Assembly (NCBI GenBank): GCA_963978545.1 | Contig: OZ021732.1 | Location: 29,604,123-29,668,122, forward strand | DNA: 64,000 bases | From: Linyphia triangularis | Taxonomy: Eukaryota > Arthropoda > Arachnida > Araneae > Linyphiidae | Reading direction: 5' to 3' | Shown here: piece after piece, positions 1-11,426 of the stretch | How positions within the stretch are numbered: the stretch's first letter is position 1 | How the letters are laid out: every line of letters starts with the position of its first letter | The notes under the pieces: model-generated | The model's database searches: none | What the model was told of the DNA's origin: nothing | Seen by the model: the letters and a program-made list of their open reading frames with translations, nothing else | Program-made: the position numbers and the translations under genes

Positions 1-1
1 C

Positions 2-667
2 CCGACAGAATATCAACCACTCAGTGCAGTTACTTAATATTGGAATACATGCATTGTAATGTTGGCTGCTTCATCATATCCAATATTACAGGAATTTGCA
101 AAGATCGTCCTAGATCCTAATGCCAGTGTTTCAAGCATCACCGAAGCAGTATCAAACATTCTAGTTGCTCTCTTTGGTGGTCACAGGGCAACAACTTGAA
201 ATGCTTTGCGTTATAAGCAATTTTCCAAATCAACAACTGGGAGCAAGTTAAATCTGTCAAAGCTACCTCCGACCCAAGAAGCTGCTACGCACCATGGCTT
301 TCGCACATACCATCAAGTAAAGACATGGATGGGCCAATTGAAAAATCCTCTGGTCTGTGGGTGGAAGATGGACAGTAAAGGACTTCTTCCTATTACAACC
401 ACCAGGGATTCAGCTCATCAATCAATTCTGACCTACATTTTCTGCCAGCGCAACATAGGATGCACTAAGACCTGCGGTTGTAGAAAGGCCGGTCTCAAGT
501 GCTCCATAATATGTAAAAACTGTCATGGACAAACCTGTGACAATACAGCGAACATCATAATTGATGACAACGATGAAGACGACCCAACAGAACTCTTAAT
601 TCAAGAAGTAGAGGAGGAACTAGCAGAGCCTTCGTGGCTAAACGAAACTAAATTTAAGAATTTATAA
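2..667 (+). pseudogene. 3' end of a CXC-domain (tesmin/TSO1-like) multicopy protein gene, broken
   Basis: One reading frame runs to a TAA at 665-667. It holds a segment with the pattern LPPT...YHQV..WMGQ (about 260-345), then a cysteine-rich block (about 440-545) of the form C.rniGCtktCgCRKaGLKCs..CknChGqtC, which is the signature of a CXC domain, and then an acidic tail. Upstream the same frame continues back to about position 37 but is interrupted by TGA at 197-199, so this copy is not intact; another stop lies near 35-37. From recall, this arrangement matches a repetitive protein family in arthropods, of unknown function and probably carried by mobile elements. The gene starts outside the window. 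The remnant family call is fairly safe; no function can be assigned. Confidence 0.6.
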
Positions 668-2150
668 GTTTTCTAAATTGTAAGTTTTATTGATATTACT
701 ATTATTATATATATATACATTTTTATAATATTTATATTTTTTGATTTATAATACTATTATTTTAATACCTATATTGTTTTATTTTTTATTAAATTTTTCA
801 GGCTTGGCAGTAAGAAACTATTTTAATATTAGATCTTACCAAGTAACTCTTTTGTTATTAGTCCTATAAAATAACTTGGTATATAAAACGTAGCAAATTT
901 AGGGTTCTACAATTTTTATGATATACTTTTATGGATATCATCTAAAAACTCGACAAGTATCTTAAAATGGAATTTTTACGAAAGAGTTTTTGCTTTGATG
1001 CTTTTCATACAATTTGTTTTTCATACAATAGTTCTACAAAACAAATTTTGCACATACATTTGTGGTAGAAAATTTAATACTCTACAACCTAAAATATAAT
1101 TTTTTCACCCTTTAAAATACAGTGAAAAAAGGATATGATCGATATACTGAAAAAAATTCAAAATTTCAGAATTCAGAAGGTTTTTGGTGCACCATGCCGA
1201 AAATGGTAAATTGATATTACCGTTATTGTATATAGATATATACATTATTTAATATATTTCCACTTTTTATTTTACATTATCATTAGTATTATGTAAACAT
1301 TGTTTTATTTTTTTATTAAAATTGTCAGACTATGCAGTAAGAAGCTATTTTTAAACCTCTACCTATACATAATATATTATAGGTTATCATCTCGTAAACC
1401 TTCAAAGAAGAGTAGATCCTTTTAGTTATTAGTCCTAGATAGTAACTTTTTGTATAAAAATTAGAGCAAATTTATAGATCTACATTTTTTGTTTAGTATA
1501 TTTTTCCCTGCGACTTATTGTTATGAAGATATAATTGAACAACTCGGCAAAAAACTTAAAAAAACAGCATTTTTACGAAAAAGTGTTTACTTTGATGCTA
1601 CGTAACTCTTTACATAATAGTTTTACAAAAGCAAATTGTTCACAAAAGTTGTAGAAAATTTAATATTCTACAACTTTTAAACTTAATGTTTGTTTTTAAA
1701 ATGCATTGCAAAAGAGTTATGATCTATAAACTGAAAAACGTATTTTTTTGTGGTGCACCACGGAAAATACACAAAGCAGAGTAACTCCTTTGTTATTAGT
1801 CCTAGAAAATAAGTTTATTTAAAAAACTTGTAGGAAATTTATTGCTCTACAACTTTTATTCACAAACTTTTTCTCTAAAACGTACCATTATGAAGATATA
1901 ATCAAAAAACTTGACACAAATCTTAAAAAAGTAGCATTTTTACGAAAAAGTTTTGACTTTGATGCGACATAACTATTTACATAATACGTCTACAAAAAAA
2001 ACTTAGTATACAAGAGTTGTAGATAATTTAATATTCTACAACTTTTGAATATAATGTTTGTTTCTAAGATGCATTAGCAAAGAGTTATGACGTATAAACT
2101 GAAAAACGGCTCAGTTTTTGGTGCACCACGGAGAACGCACAAGGGTTAGG
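668..2150. repeat. Satellite-like tandem repeat in an A-B-A-B-B arrangement
   Basis: Two modules alternate. Module A (about 668-837 and 1206-1417) is AT-rich and ends near a cagtaagaaactattt-like string. Module B (about 838-1205, 1418-1775 and 1780-2150) runs from ttgttattagtcctag, through gaagatataat and a tttttacgaaaaag motif, to a ggtgcacca(c) end. The two B units at the right are most alike; the left one has diverged. The array starts directly behind the stop codon of the CXC-domain remnant, so it may be the 3' part of the same mobile element or a satellite that grew there. Confidence 0.7.
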
Positions 2151-2850
2151 AGGTCGAAAACTTGGTTTATAAACCACGGGACCGACCTTTATAACATATT
2201 AAAAAATCAGAACTACATAACCTTTTGCAAGGCAAAATGTCTGTATTCCCTGGACTATCATGCTCACATCACATATATTCACCGAATTCTGTTTCATATT
2301 AAAGAGTTTCAATAAAAATCGAAAACTATGTAAGTTTGTTATTGTATAAATTTACAGAGCTAACAGAAGACAAATTAAAAGTAACAAATACTTTAATAAA
2401 ATAACTTATTTTGAAGATTTTCTGTATTTTATTTTGCTACAATTCGACTTATAATACATGAATCGTGTATATTAAAGAAATTGCTAATGGCGCATTTGAT
2501 TTAAAGTAAGCTTTAGTTCTTTTTTATTTTGTTTTTTATTCAAACTAATCCAAAAATTTTATTAATGGTAATTAATTTACGTTTAAAATAATAATTAGTT
2601 AATTAATAATTAACATAAAACATAATTCATCAATTATTAAATTAATAATTAACCTTAAAAAACAATTAAAAATTATTAAATTAATAACTAATATTATTAC
2701 TTTAATAAGAAATATATTACATTCTTGAAATATTTAATGCTAATTAATCTCACTAGATAGCACCACTATAAAATTTGGGTTTGTGGGTATTTGAGGGTAT
2801 TTTCGTATGGGTTGGAGGGTAATTTATAAATTTCAGTCTGGCAACACTGA
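2151..2850. other. AT-rich stretch without a gene
   Basis: Very AT-rich sequence with many short attaattaataatt repeats at 2565-2745. I see no coding similarity. The last part (2760-2850) takes the place where the beginning of the 5' LTR would be expected but does not resemble the matching part of the 3' LTR. It includes CTGGCAACACTGAT (2838-2851), a 14-mer found again between the two host genes at 42285-42298. Confidence 0.5.
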
Positions 2851-3136
2851 TGTTTTTACTTTTTTTACCAGAGGGAGAGGATTCATTTATCAAAAAAGAC
2901 GTTTTGTCTATCTTTCCACGATTTAATTTTGATTTAGGTATTTCCTTATTAAATTTAATGTTACCTTTTGTATTGTACCCTCTATAATGTACTGTTTGTA
3001 TCAATTGTTTAAATTTACATGTTTGTTTGTTTGTTTGTCCTTAAGTAACTGCAATTAAAAGCAAGTTTAAAATGTACCCCGAGATCTTTTGTTCACGTTG
3101 GTTACACACCATATATTTACTTAATAAGCAGTTACA
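2851..3136 (+). repeat. 5' LTR of the Gypsy element, truncated at its left side
   Basis: Aligns over its whole length with 19032-19306, from the tract before accagagggagagg to the shared end GCAGTTACA. The first 76 bp of the 3' LTR (18956-19031), including its left terminal inverted repeat, have no counterpart here. This LTR has therefore lost or replaced its U3 beginning. A small difference is a (gttt)n stretch, longer here than in the 3' copy. Confidence 0.85.
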
Positions 3137-3138
3137 AA

Positions 3139-3156
3139 TGGCAGCCCAACGTCTGG
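3139..3156 (+). other. Probable primer binding site
   Basis: TGGCAGCCCAACGTCTGG begins two bases after the LTR end, where the tRNA primer site of an LTR element belongs. It begins with TGG, the complement of a tRNA CCA end. It resembles the lysine-tRNA type site TGGCGCCCAACGT with one extra base. The tRNA assignment is inference. Confidence 0.5.
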
Positions 3157-4194
3157 CCGAGTTTATAATTCAATGGGAAATGAATCACAAAAGTCCCGGA
3201 TCTCTCTCTCTCACGTTTTTTCACAGGTTCAAAATAAAGTGATTGTAACCTGCATATGTGCCTGCAATCCTGTACGGTGCTTTGTCTTGTCGCCCCGACA
3301 CACAAGTCAATTCGTTTCCTGCGAATGTAACAGATAAGTTTTTAAGTACTTTTATCGATAATGATTTAAGAACTGCCTTATAAAAAATTTGTTTTGTAAA
3401 AATTAACATACATATTAGCAGATTCTACTTATTGTAATGTTGCACTTAGGGGTGACAGTCATAAATTTTAAGAGAACCAGAGCTAAATCGTTATTAAAGC
3501 CTCCCCACTCGGACGTTTTTTTTTGTTTGTTTTTTACGTTTTTTTTTTTTTTTTTTTTTTTTTCTTTTTTCTTTTTTTCTCTCCCCATCTTCCACTATCT
3601 TCGAAAGTCAAGTCCAGCCAAGAATTTTCCCTCTGTTAATTGACTGTGTGATTTTTGTAGCTCTCGTGACACTGCAGCTGCACCCCTCTTGATTCCAAAA
3701 AGAGAAGGGGTGCGAGCAATAACCCCTTTCCACCTCCAAACTCCATCCCCCCCCCCCCCCTTCCCACCTTCCAACATGGATATCTTGTGTCTCGCTCTTG
3801 GTGGGAATACACGTGCTTAGTGTACTTGTCACGACCCAAGTCACTGCGATTTACGACTTAAAAACTTGCTCATTACAGAAGCTACAGTGAGTCATTTTCG
3901 GAAGTGGGGGTCAGAAATTTTTTCCTCTTTTCTCGGGGGGGGGGGGGGAGGGTGTTTTTCTCAAAACCATCTTTACACTGACGAAAGAGGAATCGACTCT
4001 AAAATGATACTTTTTGTTTGGTTCAGTGCATAAGCGTCAGGTTGCATTTGAATTTAATAATAAGAGTATATAGATATATACAAGTATAAGAATACATAAT
4101 TTTTAAATCCACAATTAAGAATAAATATGTTTTGCTTTTGATGAAATGAATGCGAAATAGGGTTACGAAAAAATATGATGAATCATTTTAGTTA
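3157..4194 (+). other. Gypsy leader region, no coding sequence recognised
   Basis: Untranslated leader or inserted sequence of the retrotransposon. It contains a long T-rich tract (3520-3585), a run of 14 C at 3747-3760 and a run of 14 G at 3935-3948. Short open frames here (up to 78 codons) are low-complexity and show no family features. Confidence 0.4.
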
Positions 4195-5704
4195 TCTCTA
4201 TATATATAAGGCAAAGCCCTCACTCACTCACTCACTCACTCACTCACTCACTGACTCACTCATCACTAATTCTCCCACTTCCCACATAGTCACAACTCTG
4301 AAAATCGGCACAAATATCAACAATGGTAAAAATAGAAAAAGTAAACTATTCCGATCTCGATTAACCCACTTTAAGGGGTCGAAAAGGGGTTAAACGTTCC
4401 AAACGGGGGACATTCGAAAATCCTACTTCCCACATAGTCACAACTCTGAAAATCGGCACAAATATCAACAATGGTAAAAATAGAAAAAGTAAACTATTCC
4501 GATCTCGATTAACCCACTTTAAGGGGTCGAAAAGGGGTTAAACGTTCCAAACGGGGGACATTCGAAAATCCTACTTCCCACATAGTCACAACTCTGAAAA
4601 TTGGCACAAATATCAACAATGGTAAAAATAGAAAAAGTAAACTATTCCGATCTCGATTAACCCACTTTAAGGGGTCGAAAAGGGGTTTAACGTTCCAAAC
4701 GGGGGACATTCGAAAATCCTACTTCCCACATAGTCACAACTCTGAAAATTGGCACAAATATCAACAATGGTAAAAATAGAAAAAGTAAACTATTCCGATC
4801 TCGATTAACCCACTTTAAGGGGTCGAAAAGGGGTTAAACGTTCCAAACGAGGGACATTCGAATATCCTACTTCCCATTTGGTCACAACTCTAAAAATTGG
4901 TACAAATATTAACAATAGTAAACATAGAAAAAGTAAGCTATTCCAATCTCGATTAACCCACTTTAAGGGCTCGAAAAGGGGTTAAACGTTCCAAACGAGG
5001 AATATTCGAATGTCCTACTTCTCATTTCGTCACAACTCTAAAAATTGGTGAGAATATCAATCAAGACAAACGAAGAAAAAGTAAGTTATTCCGATCTCGA
5101 TTAACCCACTTTAAGGGGTGGAACAGGGGTTAAACGTTCCAAACGAGGGATATTCGAATGTCCTACTTCCCCTTTCGTCACAACTCTGAAATCTGGTGCA
5201 AGTATCAACAAAAACAAACGTATAAAAAGTAAGCTATTCCGATCTCTATTTACCCACTCTAAGAGGTCAAAAAGGGGTTAAATGTTCCAAACGAGGGATA
5301 TCCGAATGTTGTTCCTCTTCCAATGTAGTCATTTTTCTGATATTTTTTTGCAAATGTTAAAAAAATAAGTCATTCCAATATCGATTAACGAATTTTTAAG
5401 GGATGAAAAGACGACGCAACATTGAAACTATACGAGGATTAACTTAATGTCTCAATTCCAATACAGCTACTACTTTGAAATTTAGAACTAAGAGCAAACA
5501 TAAACACAATAAACTATTCCAGTTTACTATTCACAATTATAAATTTCGTTTAAAATGTCAACAAAGGAAAGTTCCTATTTTGATAAATCAATTTGTCGGG
5601 ATCGAAATGGGAGCAAACGTCTGAAGTGTAGAATACATGAATGTCTTTTGATCTCTAAAATGCTAATGGTAAAATTTCGTAGCGCAGCACGGGTATTCAG
5701 CTAG
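4195..5704 (+). mobile_element. Non-autonomous Helitron with a minisatellite body
   Basis: The left end TCTCTATATATATAAGGCAAAG followed by a (CACT)n tract (about 4218-4262) is typical of animal Helitron 5' ends. The right end ...GGGTATTCAGCTAG (5691-5704) is a typical Helitron 3' end. The element lies between A (4194) and T (5705), as expected for insertion into an AT dinucleotide without target duplication. The palindrome before CTAG is weak. There is no Rep/helicase gene. The interior is a tandem array (see the separate entry). Confidence 0.8.
4266..5460 (+). repeat. 148-bp tandem repeat, seven units plus a decayed one
   Basis: The marker cttcccacatagtcacaact recurs with starts at 4281, 4429, 4577, 4725, 4873, 5021 and 5169 (first c of the ccc/ctc), that is every 148 bp, and a degenerate eighth unit follows near 5318. 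The first four units are almost identical and the later ones increasingly divergent, so expansion was recent on the 5' side. Confidence 0.9.
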
Positions 5705-6553
5705 TTATTCTTATAAAGCACCTCAGTTAATGTAAAAGGTTTTCTTTTTTTCGTTTTAGGATAACGTTGTTTAATAGTGTAAGCTAATGTACTTATAGTT
5801 ATGAATAAAAATAAGGTGGAACAAACTCAATTAGGCAATTTCGATCGATACAGAACGTAGGACATTCTGATGGTTACACACACTGCCTAATTGAGTTGTA
5901 TTATAGCAGATTGAAGGAATCATTGCTTCCAAAAAAAGATTTATGAATATAATCGGCATTTTAACACAGTTATAGAACTGTATTAAAATGTGTGGAGTTA
6001 CTTTAATTACAGACAAACTTTCGTAAAATGAACGAACAGAAACAATTTTCTTTTATTTTGACGCATTAAAAAATTACCATAATATTTATTTTTGATTTTT
6101 TAGGATTTTACTCAAACTTTTTTTTTTTAAATAATAATTTTACAAGCCAATTACCTTTTTTATAATTTTAATTATTAAAGGTTGATCAAATCTCAATTAA
6201 CAAATACTAGCATTATATATGAATGCATTTCTTCAAAATTAAAATGTCAATTAACTGCGGAGCATAAGAAATATCGAAAAATAAATAAAAATACTTAATT
6301 TATAAACATAAGTCATTTTTAACTGTTTGATATTGAATACATTTCTTGCTAATGTTTCAATTTTAAAAGCAAAACCTGGTTTTCAAAGCAATTTCAAACA
6401 AAACAAGGACATATATCACTCACTCACTAATCGAAATTTGAGCAAATGAAATTCCAACATCAAAAATTTGTTCCGGGGTTAATGATACTTATAGTTTCAA
6501 TCAAGTGAAAAACTGAAAATCCAGCAGCGAAATGATTGAAGAACATTAGTTGA
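5705..6553. other. Gypsy internal region upstream of gag, no gene
   Basis: AT-rich sequence without recognised coding potential. It contains a perfect 14-bp inverted repeat, AACTCAATTAGGCA at 5824-5837 and its complement at 5884-5897, with a 46-base loop. The N-terminal part of gag is expected somewhere here but is not recognisable; a TGA at 6551-6553 ends the open frame upstream of the visible gag. Confidence 0.4.
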
Positions 6554-7548
6554 CTTGAGCTATATAGAATTATTTCAAAATTCATCCCAAAAGAAGATGA
6601 AATCGGTCTATACCTAACCATTTTTGAACGTCAAGTGAAATTTATGAATATTCCTGAAATGAATTGGACTGCATACTTGATTGGATCGGTGCCACCCGAT
6701 ATATCTCAACTCATCGCTAGAGAAGATGAAGAGGATGCTAAAAACTATGGAAAAGTTAGAGAAATACTTCTGAAAAGGTTTCTAATTACAGGAGACAGGT
6801 TTAAGCAGTACTTTTCTCAACAGAAGAAAAACCCTGATACAACCTGGCGAGACTTCTGTTTCGAATTAGATTCCTATCTCGAAGGTTGGATCAAAGAGTT
6901 GAAAATCACCACCTTTGAACAACTTAAAAGCCTTATGATCGCTGATCAAATAAAAAGAAATACTCCAACAAATATAAGAGAACATTTCTTAGATATTTGG
7001 GCAGATTTGAATGATCCTCTAGAACTAGCTGAAAAACTTGATGCATAAGACAGCCTAAGGCCTGCAATGAAAAACAATCCAAATCAAACTTTCAAGAAGA
7101 AAGAAGAACACAGGAAACCCTTTCCAGTAAAGAAAAGTCAACCCTTTGGAAGATCTCACGATGACAACTCACCGGGACCTTCTAGAACAGTACCTTCTGG
7201 ATATCCAAATTCCGGAACTGAAGGAAGAAAAGCCATCCAGTGTTACGGATGCGGGACTCCTGGAGTCATTAAGTCAAAGTGTTCTACTTGCACAAAAGCT
7301 CATGAAGAAGGCACAACTGTGAACTGTATGAGGTTATACAACATGGATTCAAACTCGTATCCCTCAAGTTTGATTGTTCTGAAAATGTTTGGAGAGAAGA
7401 TCGCTGTATGTGCTGATACAGGCGCTTCACACACCATCGCTGGTGAAAAGCTGTATAATTTCCTACAAGAGCACAACGTCACTTTTGTGAATAAGAGAAT
7501 TTCATTTGTTATGGCTGATGGAATTCAACAGAACATTACTGCTCTGAG
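6554..7548 (+). pseudogene. Gypsy gag and protease, interrupted
   Basis: One frame is readable from 6554 to 7548. The first part (about 6554-7048) is a SCAN-like Gypsy capsid: conserved positions include FERQ, LLKRF, TW.DF.FEL, ADQIKR..P and REHFLD. TAA at 7046-7048 stands where relatives have tyrosine, and the frame continues behind it, so it is a nonsense mutation. A basic proline-rich linker follows, then a cysteine cluster CYGCG...KCSTC (about 7237-7290) in which the usual CCHC histidine is absent and four cysteines (CX2C, CX2C) remain. The aspartic protease follows with the active-site triplet in DTGAS (about 7416-7430). At 7549 the frame runs into a hAT insertion and is resumed in frame at 11435. 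Confidence 0.85.
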
Positions 7549-8366
7549 CAGGGACGACGCGAACGGGGGGCGTAGGGGGCGACTCGCCCCCCCCCCCCCC
7601 AAAGTTTTAGAAAGTTGGACAGTCGGCAAATTTTCAAAAATTTTATCGAGATTTTTCTTTTTCTAAAGTCGATCCACAATAAAATCGAATTAAATGAAAA
7701 AAAAAAAAAAAAAAAAAAAAAAAGGAACAAAAATATTAAAAATATCTTAATGCAGCGTGACTCGAGTTTGACGAATCGGCATTTTTATAATAGAAGTCTA
7801 TTATAGGGGAGTCGGTGTCTTCTTTTACGGCTACAATGATGGACTGCGAACGCAAATATTACTATATAAATACTAACATATGTTTTTAGAAAGGGTGGTA
7901 GTCGGCAAATTTCATCCCTTCTTTTAAAAATCCCTACTGACGCATGTTTCAAAACATATTGAATGGAAAAAGTACAAATAATTAAACTCATCATTATTAT
8001 TATAAAATTGTGATCACAATGCAGCCTCAGTTGACGGTCGGCAATTTTGAATTGGAGTATGTCCTTTTTGACAGGAACATTAAAATAATCTAATCATTGA
8101 TATCTTCACTGACATTAGATAACTTTGATATGTTACAGTAGATGATATACTTGTATTTGTGGTACGTCAGACAACGCCTCAAAAACCATGACATACACAT
8201 TAAACGTCATTTACATAAAGTATGTAATGTACAAGTACATCATATAAGTCAAAGGTTTTATACAAAATTTCAAAACACCAAAATTTTTATATACGAAAAT
8301 GGACCCACATTTTACAAAGTTATTGCAATTAATGTCAAGTAGAACTCCATAAAATGATGTTATGTA

Positions 8367-9102
8367 CAGGATGGTCGTAAAGAAACTTTGCCGATATATG
8401 GATCTCTAAAGGCAGTCTCGTTCAACAGATCGAGATGAGATTTCAGGTATAGTTATTCAGAGATATGAGGTCGGAATTCTGTGAATTTTTACAAAATGGC
8501 GCTCACGATTATTTCGGTTATAGTTACGAATAGCAACGCCTACTTTTTCCTATCGAGAAATGATCACCGCATGCGAAAACCCTAAAGAGCGTTGGAATGG
8601 TAAGTGTAACACAAAAAACGGACTCACAAAATACAGATCTGCGAACTGCCAACAAAAACACGATCGGAGCAATGGAGGCCGCTCACCAAATATTCAGCTT
8701 AGAAAACCGATTAAATTGCCTGTGATGGCACTCATGTCAACTTTGGCCTCTGTCAAATGCAAATTTCCATTGTGCGCCTCAATCGTGTTTTTGTTGGCCG
8801 TTGGTAGAGCTTTTTTTTTGTGCGTGCATAATGCTTCCGTTTTTTGTGATGCACGTACCGTTCCATCTCTCTTTAGGGTTTCCTTATGCGCTGAGCATTT
8901 TGCGACAGGAAAAAGTAGACGTTGTCATTTGAAAATTTCGTGCATGTAACTTTAATCATAACCGTGAGCGCCATTTGTTGAAATTCACAGAATTTCGAGC
9001 TCATACCTCTGAATAACTATACCTGAAATCTCATCTCGATCTGTGAAACGGAACGGAAGCTAGAGGCCCATATATCGGCAAAGTTTCTTTATGATCACGT
9101 TG
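8367..9102. mobile_element. 736-bp foldback (long inverted repeat) element with TA target
   Basis: The left arm (from 8367, ...TAAAGAAACTTTGCCGATAT) reappears as reverse complement ending at 9102. Similarity continues through the GATCGAGATGAGATTTCAGG and CTACTTTTTCCT segments almost to the centre near 8735, so the arms are around 340 bp each. TA flanks both ends (8365-8366 and 9103-9104), as for Tc1/mariner-type insertion. A 129-codon open frame inside (8560-8949) spans the palindrome and is not considered coding. Confidence 0.75.
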
Positions 9103-11426
9103 TACTTCATATATTGAAAATGCATTCCCAAAATAATGCATGCCATTTGTAAACTGGAAGGCGATATCGAATTTATTCTAACGAAATCTTTGGAAAAGTG
9201 TTGAAAGGTTTATTATAATACTATATAAAATTCTTAATGTTCCCCGTGCTCAAATAGCTGTGGACCAACATTGTCCAATACAACCAGGTTCAGTGTATTG
9301 CAAATTGTGAGTATCCTTTCACTCCTATCCTCGATTTCTGACGCAGTTTGGCCTTTGTGTTGCCCTTGCGCCTAATAAATTTGAAAAACAATCAACCAAC
9401 CTATCCTGGATTTCACCACTTTAATATTCGAAACATCGGGGAAAAATTGTCTTTTAGATAAACTAAGATTTTTTAGTCTAAATACTTTAAAAATATTTCA
9501 AATCGGATCAATAAATCTCAAATTAGAATTATAACCATTACATGTGGGTAAGGGAAATGGGGGTAGGTTTTTGGAAATTTCATGTTGACGGTGATGTTTC
9601 TCTTGCTTTGAAGATCACATGTGCAACTTGTTCTTCCTCAAGATCGGATTAACACTGTAGATTTGAATACCTCCCCCCCCACACACCTTTCCCAAAAAAA
9701 CTCCACACGTACTATTCCTTATTATATAGTTTGGTATGTTGTGCTAAAAATTATGCCATGCTTTTTTATAGAGTATTTTGTCACTAAATTCGAAGTTCAA
9801 TTAGTTGCGAATAACCTACCTTTTTGCACATAAATATTATAGTTTGGTTTAATGCTAAAGTAATCCATTTCATTTTTAATCCTGCTTAGGAAAAAAAACC
9901 TAGCATTTTCATGTATACTTTCCTTCTTGAACAAATGATTATTGTTCAAAAAACGAGTAATATTTGCAGAAATTATTGCTGAAAAACCATAACACATCTG
10001 TAAAAAAACACAAAAAAATAATTAAATTAAATCCAGCAATTTTGATAAAAATATATACTCGAAGTAACTACTTTTAAGAAGTAGGTTCCTGGATTGAATT
10101 GTTACAAAAAAATTAAGTTTTACTATTAACACACGTTTCAAGAAAAATCAAAATCTTTTCTTTTTTAGTTAGGAAAATGGGTTAAAAAGTATTTAAAAAT
10201 TAAATAATTAAGAAATCGTTTTTAATAATAATTGTCTTTTGCAATGCAATTATAGTGTCCATGAACGCCTACATGATTATTTGCAGGGAGATGTAAGGCT
10301 ACCAAAGTTTTTGTTTAATCCTTGATTTTTAGAAGATGGGAATTGGATTTCCTAATTGGATGTTAGTTAATAATTATTCATTAATGCTCTGTTCAAATTG
10401 ATGAATTAATATCCATATATATTTTTTTTCAAAAAATTCTTGTAAAATCTTCAAAAAATTCTTGTAAAATCTTCAAATTTTTCTTGTAAATTTTACCACT
10501 TTTTTTTCCACGTTACTTTATTTTTCGAAACCCAGAGGGGAAGGAGTGCAAGTGCATATTTCTTATGTCCCTGATATTGTATCTATTATAAAAATTGCAG
10601 TGCTTCGCGTAGGGAATTTTCTGTAGCAGATATAGTCCGCCAGAATTTTAAAAAGAATAATTTTTCCAGAATTTGTTTTTTGATCAACCTTTATACAATT
10701 CATTATACAAAAGTCACATATTTGATCAATAGTTTTCATCTATTTAATTCCATGTTAAAGTGCTATTTTCCAACCACTTTTACTCGATAAATTATTCTTT
10801 TTCGAAACTGCAATTTGAAAATTTCAAATAAAGTTGTATCGAAATGAAGCACTTGTACTTCTCAGTTTACTGAATTGGTTTAAAATTCTGAGGGGAAATT
10901 CTATCTATCTGCAAGGTATAAATGTCCCCTCCCCCCCCCCCCCCTGCTCCCAAATAAAAACGCTTCCAAAAATAATCTCCTTTGTTTGGAGAGGAAGGGT
11001 TAATTTACTAAAAAGAAATGAAAAATTAAATGAATTTGAAGGAACTTTAACTATAATGTGATGGGAATTTACTTAAAATTTGACATTAAGTACGTATTAA
11101 TAAAATGCCATAAAATATTAAAAATTGTTTAGAAGGTAATTTAAAAATAATTCAAATTAATTTCACATTAAATAAAACAATTCACAATTAAATAAAAAAA
11201 AATGCATTAACAATAAGTTTTACATTGATTAATAATTAATTATGCATTAATTATTCATATATTAATTAAAAATTATTTATAAGTTAATTTTACATTAATA
11301 AAAATTAGTTAACAATTTATTAGCACCTTAATTTATATTTTCTACATTTACACCGGACATGCCTTGATTTCAGTCGGCAAAAGGATGTCTACGCCCCCCC
11401 AACCAAAATTCTTAGCGACGGCCCTG
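9103..11426. other. Right part of hAT number 1, no gene
   Basis: AT-rich, without recognised coding similarity. It contains a short tandem repeat of an aaaaattcttgtaaaatcttc unit (about 10430-10490), a C14 run (10931-10944), a palindromic attaattaataatta region (11100-11340), and a C-rich sub-terminal stretch next to the right inverted repeat. Confidence 0.5.

Larger units (their letters stand above)
7549..11426. mobile_element. hAT-family DNA transposon number 1 (non-autonomous)
   Basis: Inserted in the Gypsy protease/reverse transcriptase junction. GCTCTGAG is present on both sides (7541-7548 and 11427-11434), an 8-bp target duplication as made by hAT transposases. The ends are imperfect inverted repeats: CAGGGACGACGCGAA at the left and the complement of CAGGGCCGTCGCTAA at the right. 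Both sub-terminal regions are rich in G or C runs. No transposase is recognisable in its 3.9 kb, apart from short meaningless frames. It contains the foldback element at 8367-9102. Confidence 0.85.

Noticed and set aside
3595..3844. Three overlapping minus-strand frames of 60-78 codons
   Set aside because: Low-complexity translations of homopolymer and C-rich sequence.
4281..5300. CRISPR-like regular repeats
   Set aside because: The 148-bp units are repeated throughout without unique spacers, inside a eukaryotic Helitron.
8560..8949. 129-codon open frame
   Set aside because: It spans the centre of the 736-bp palindromic element and has no family features.
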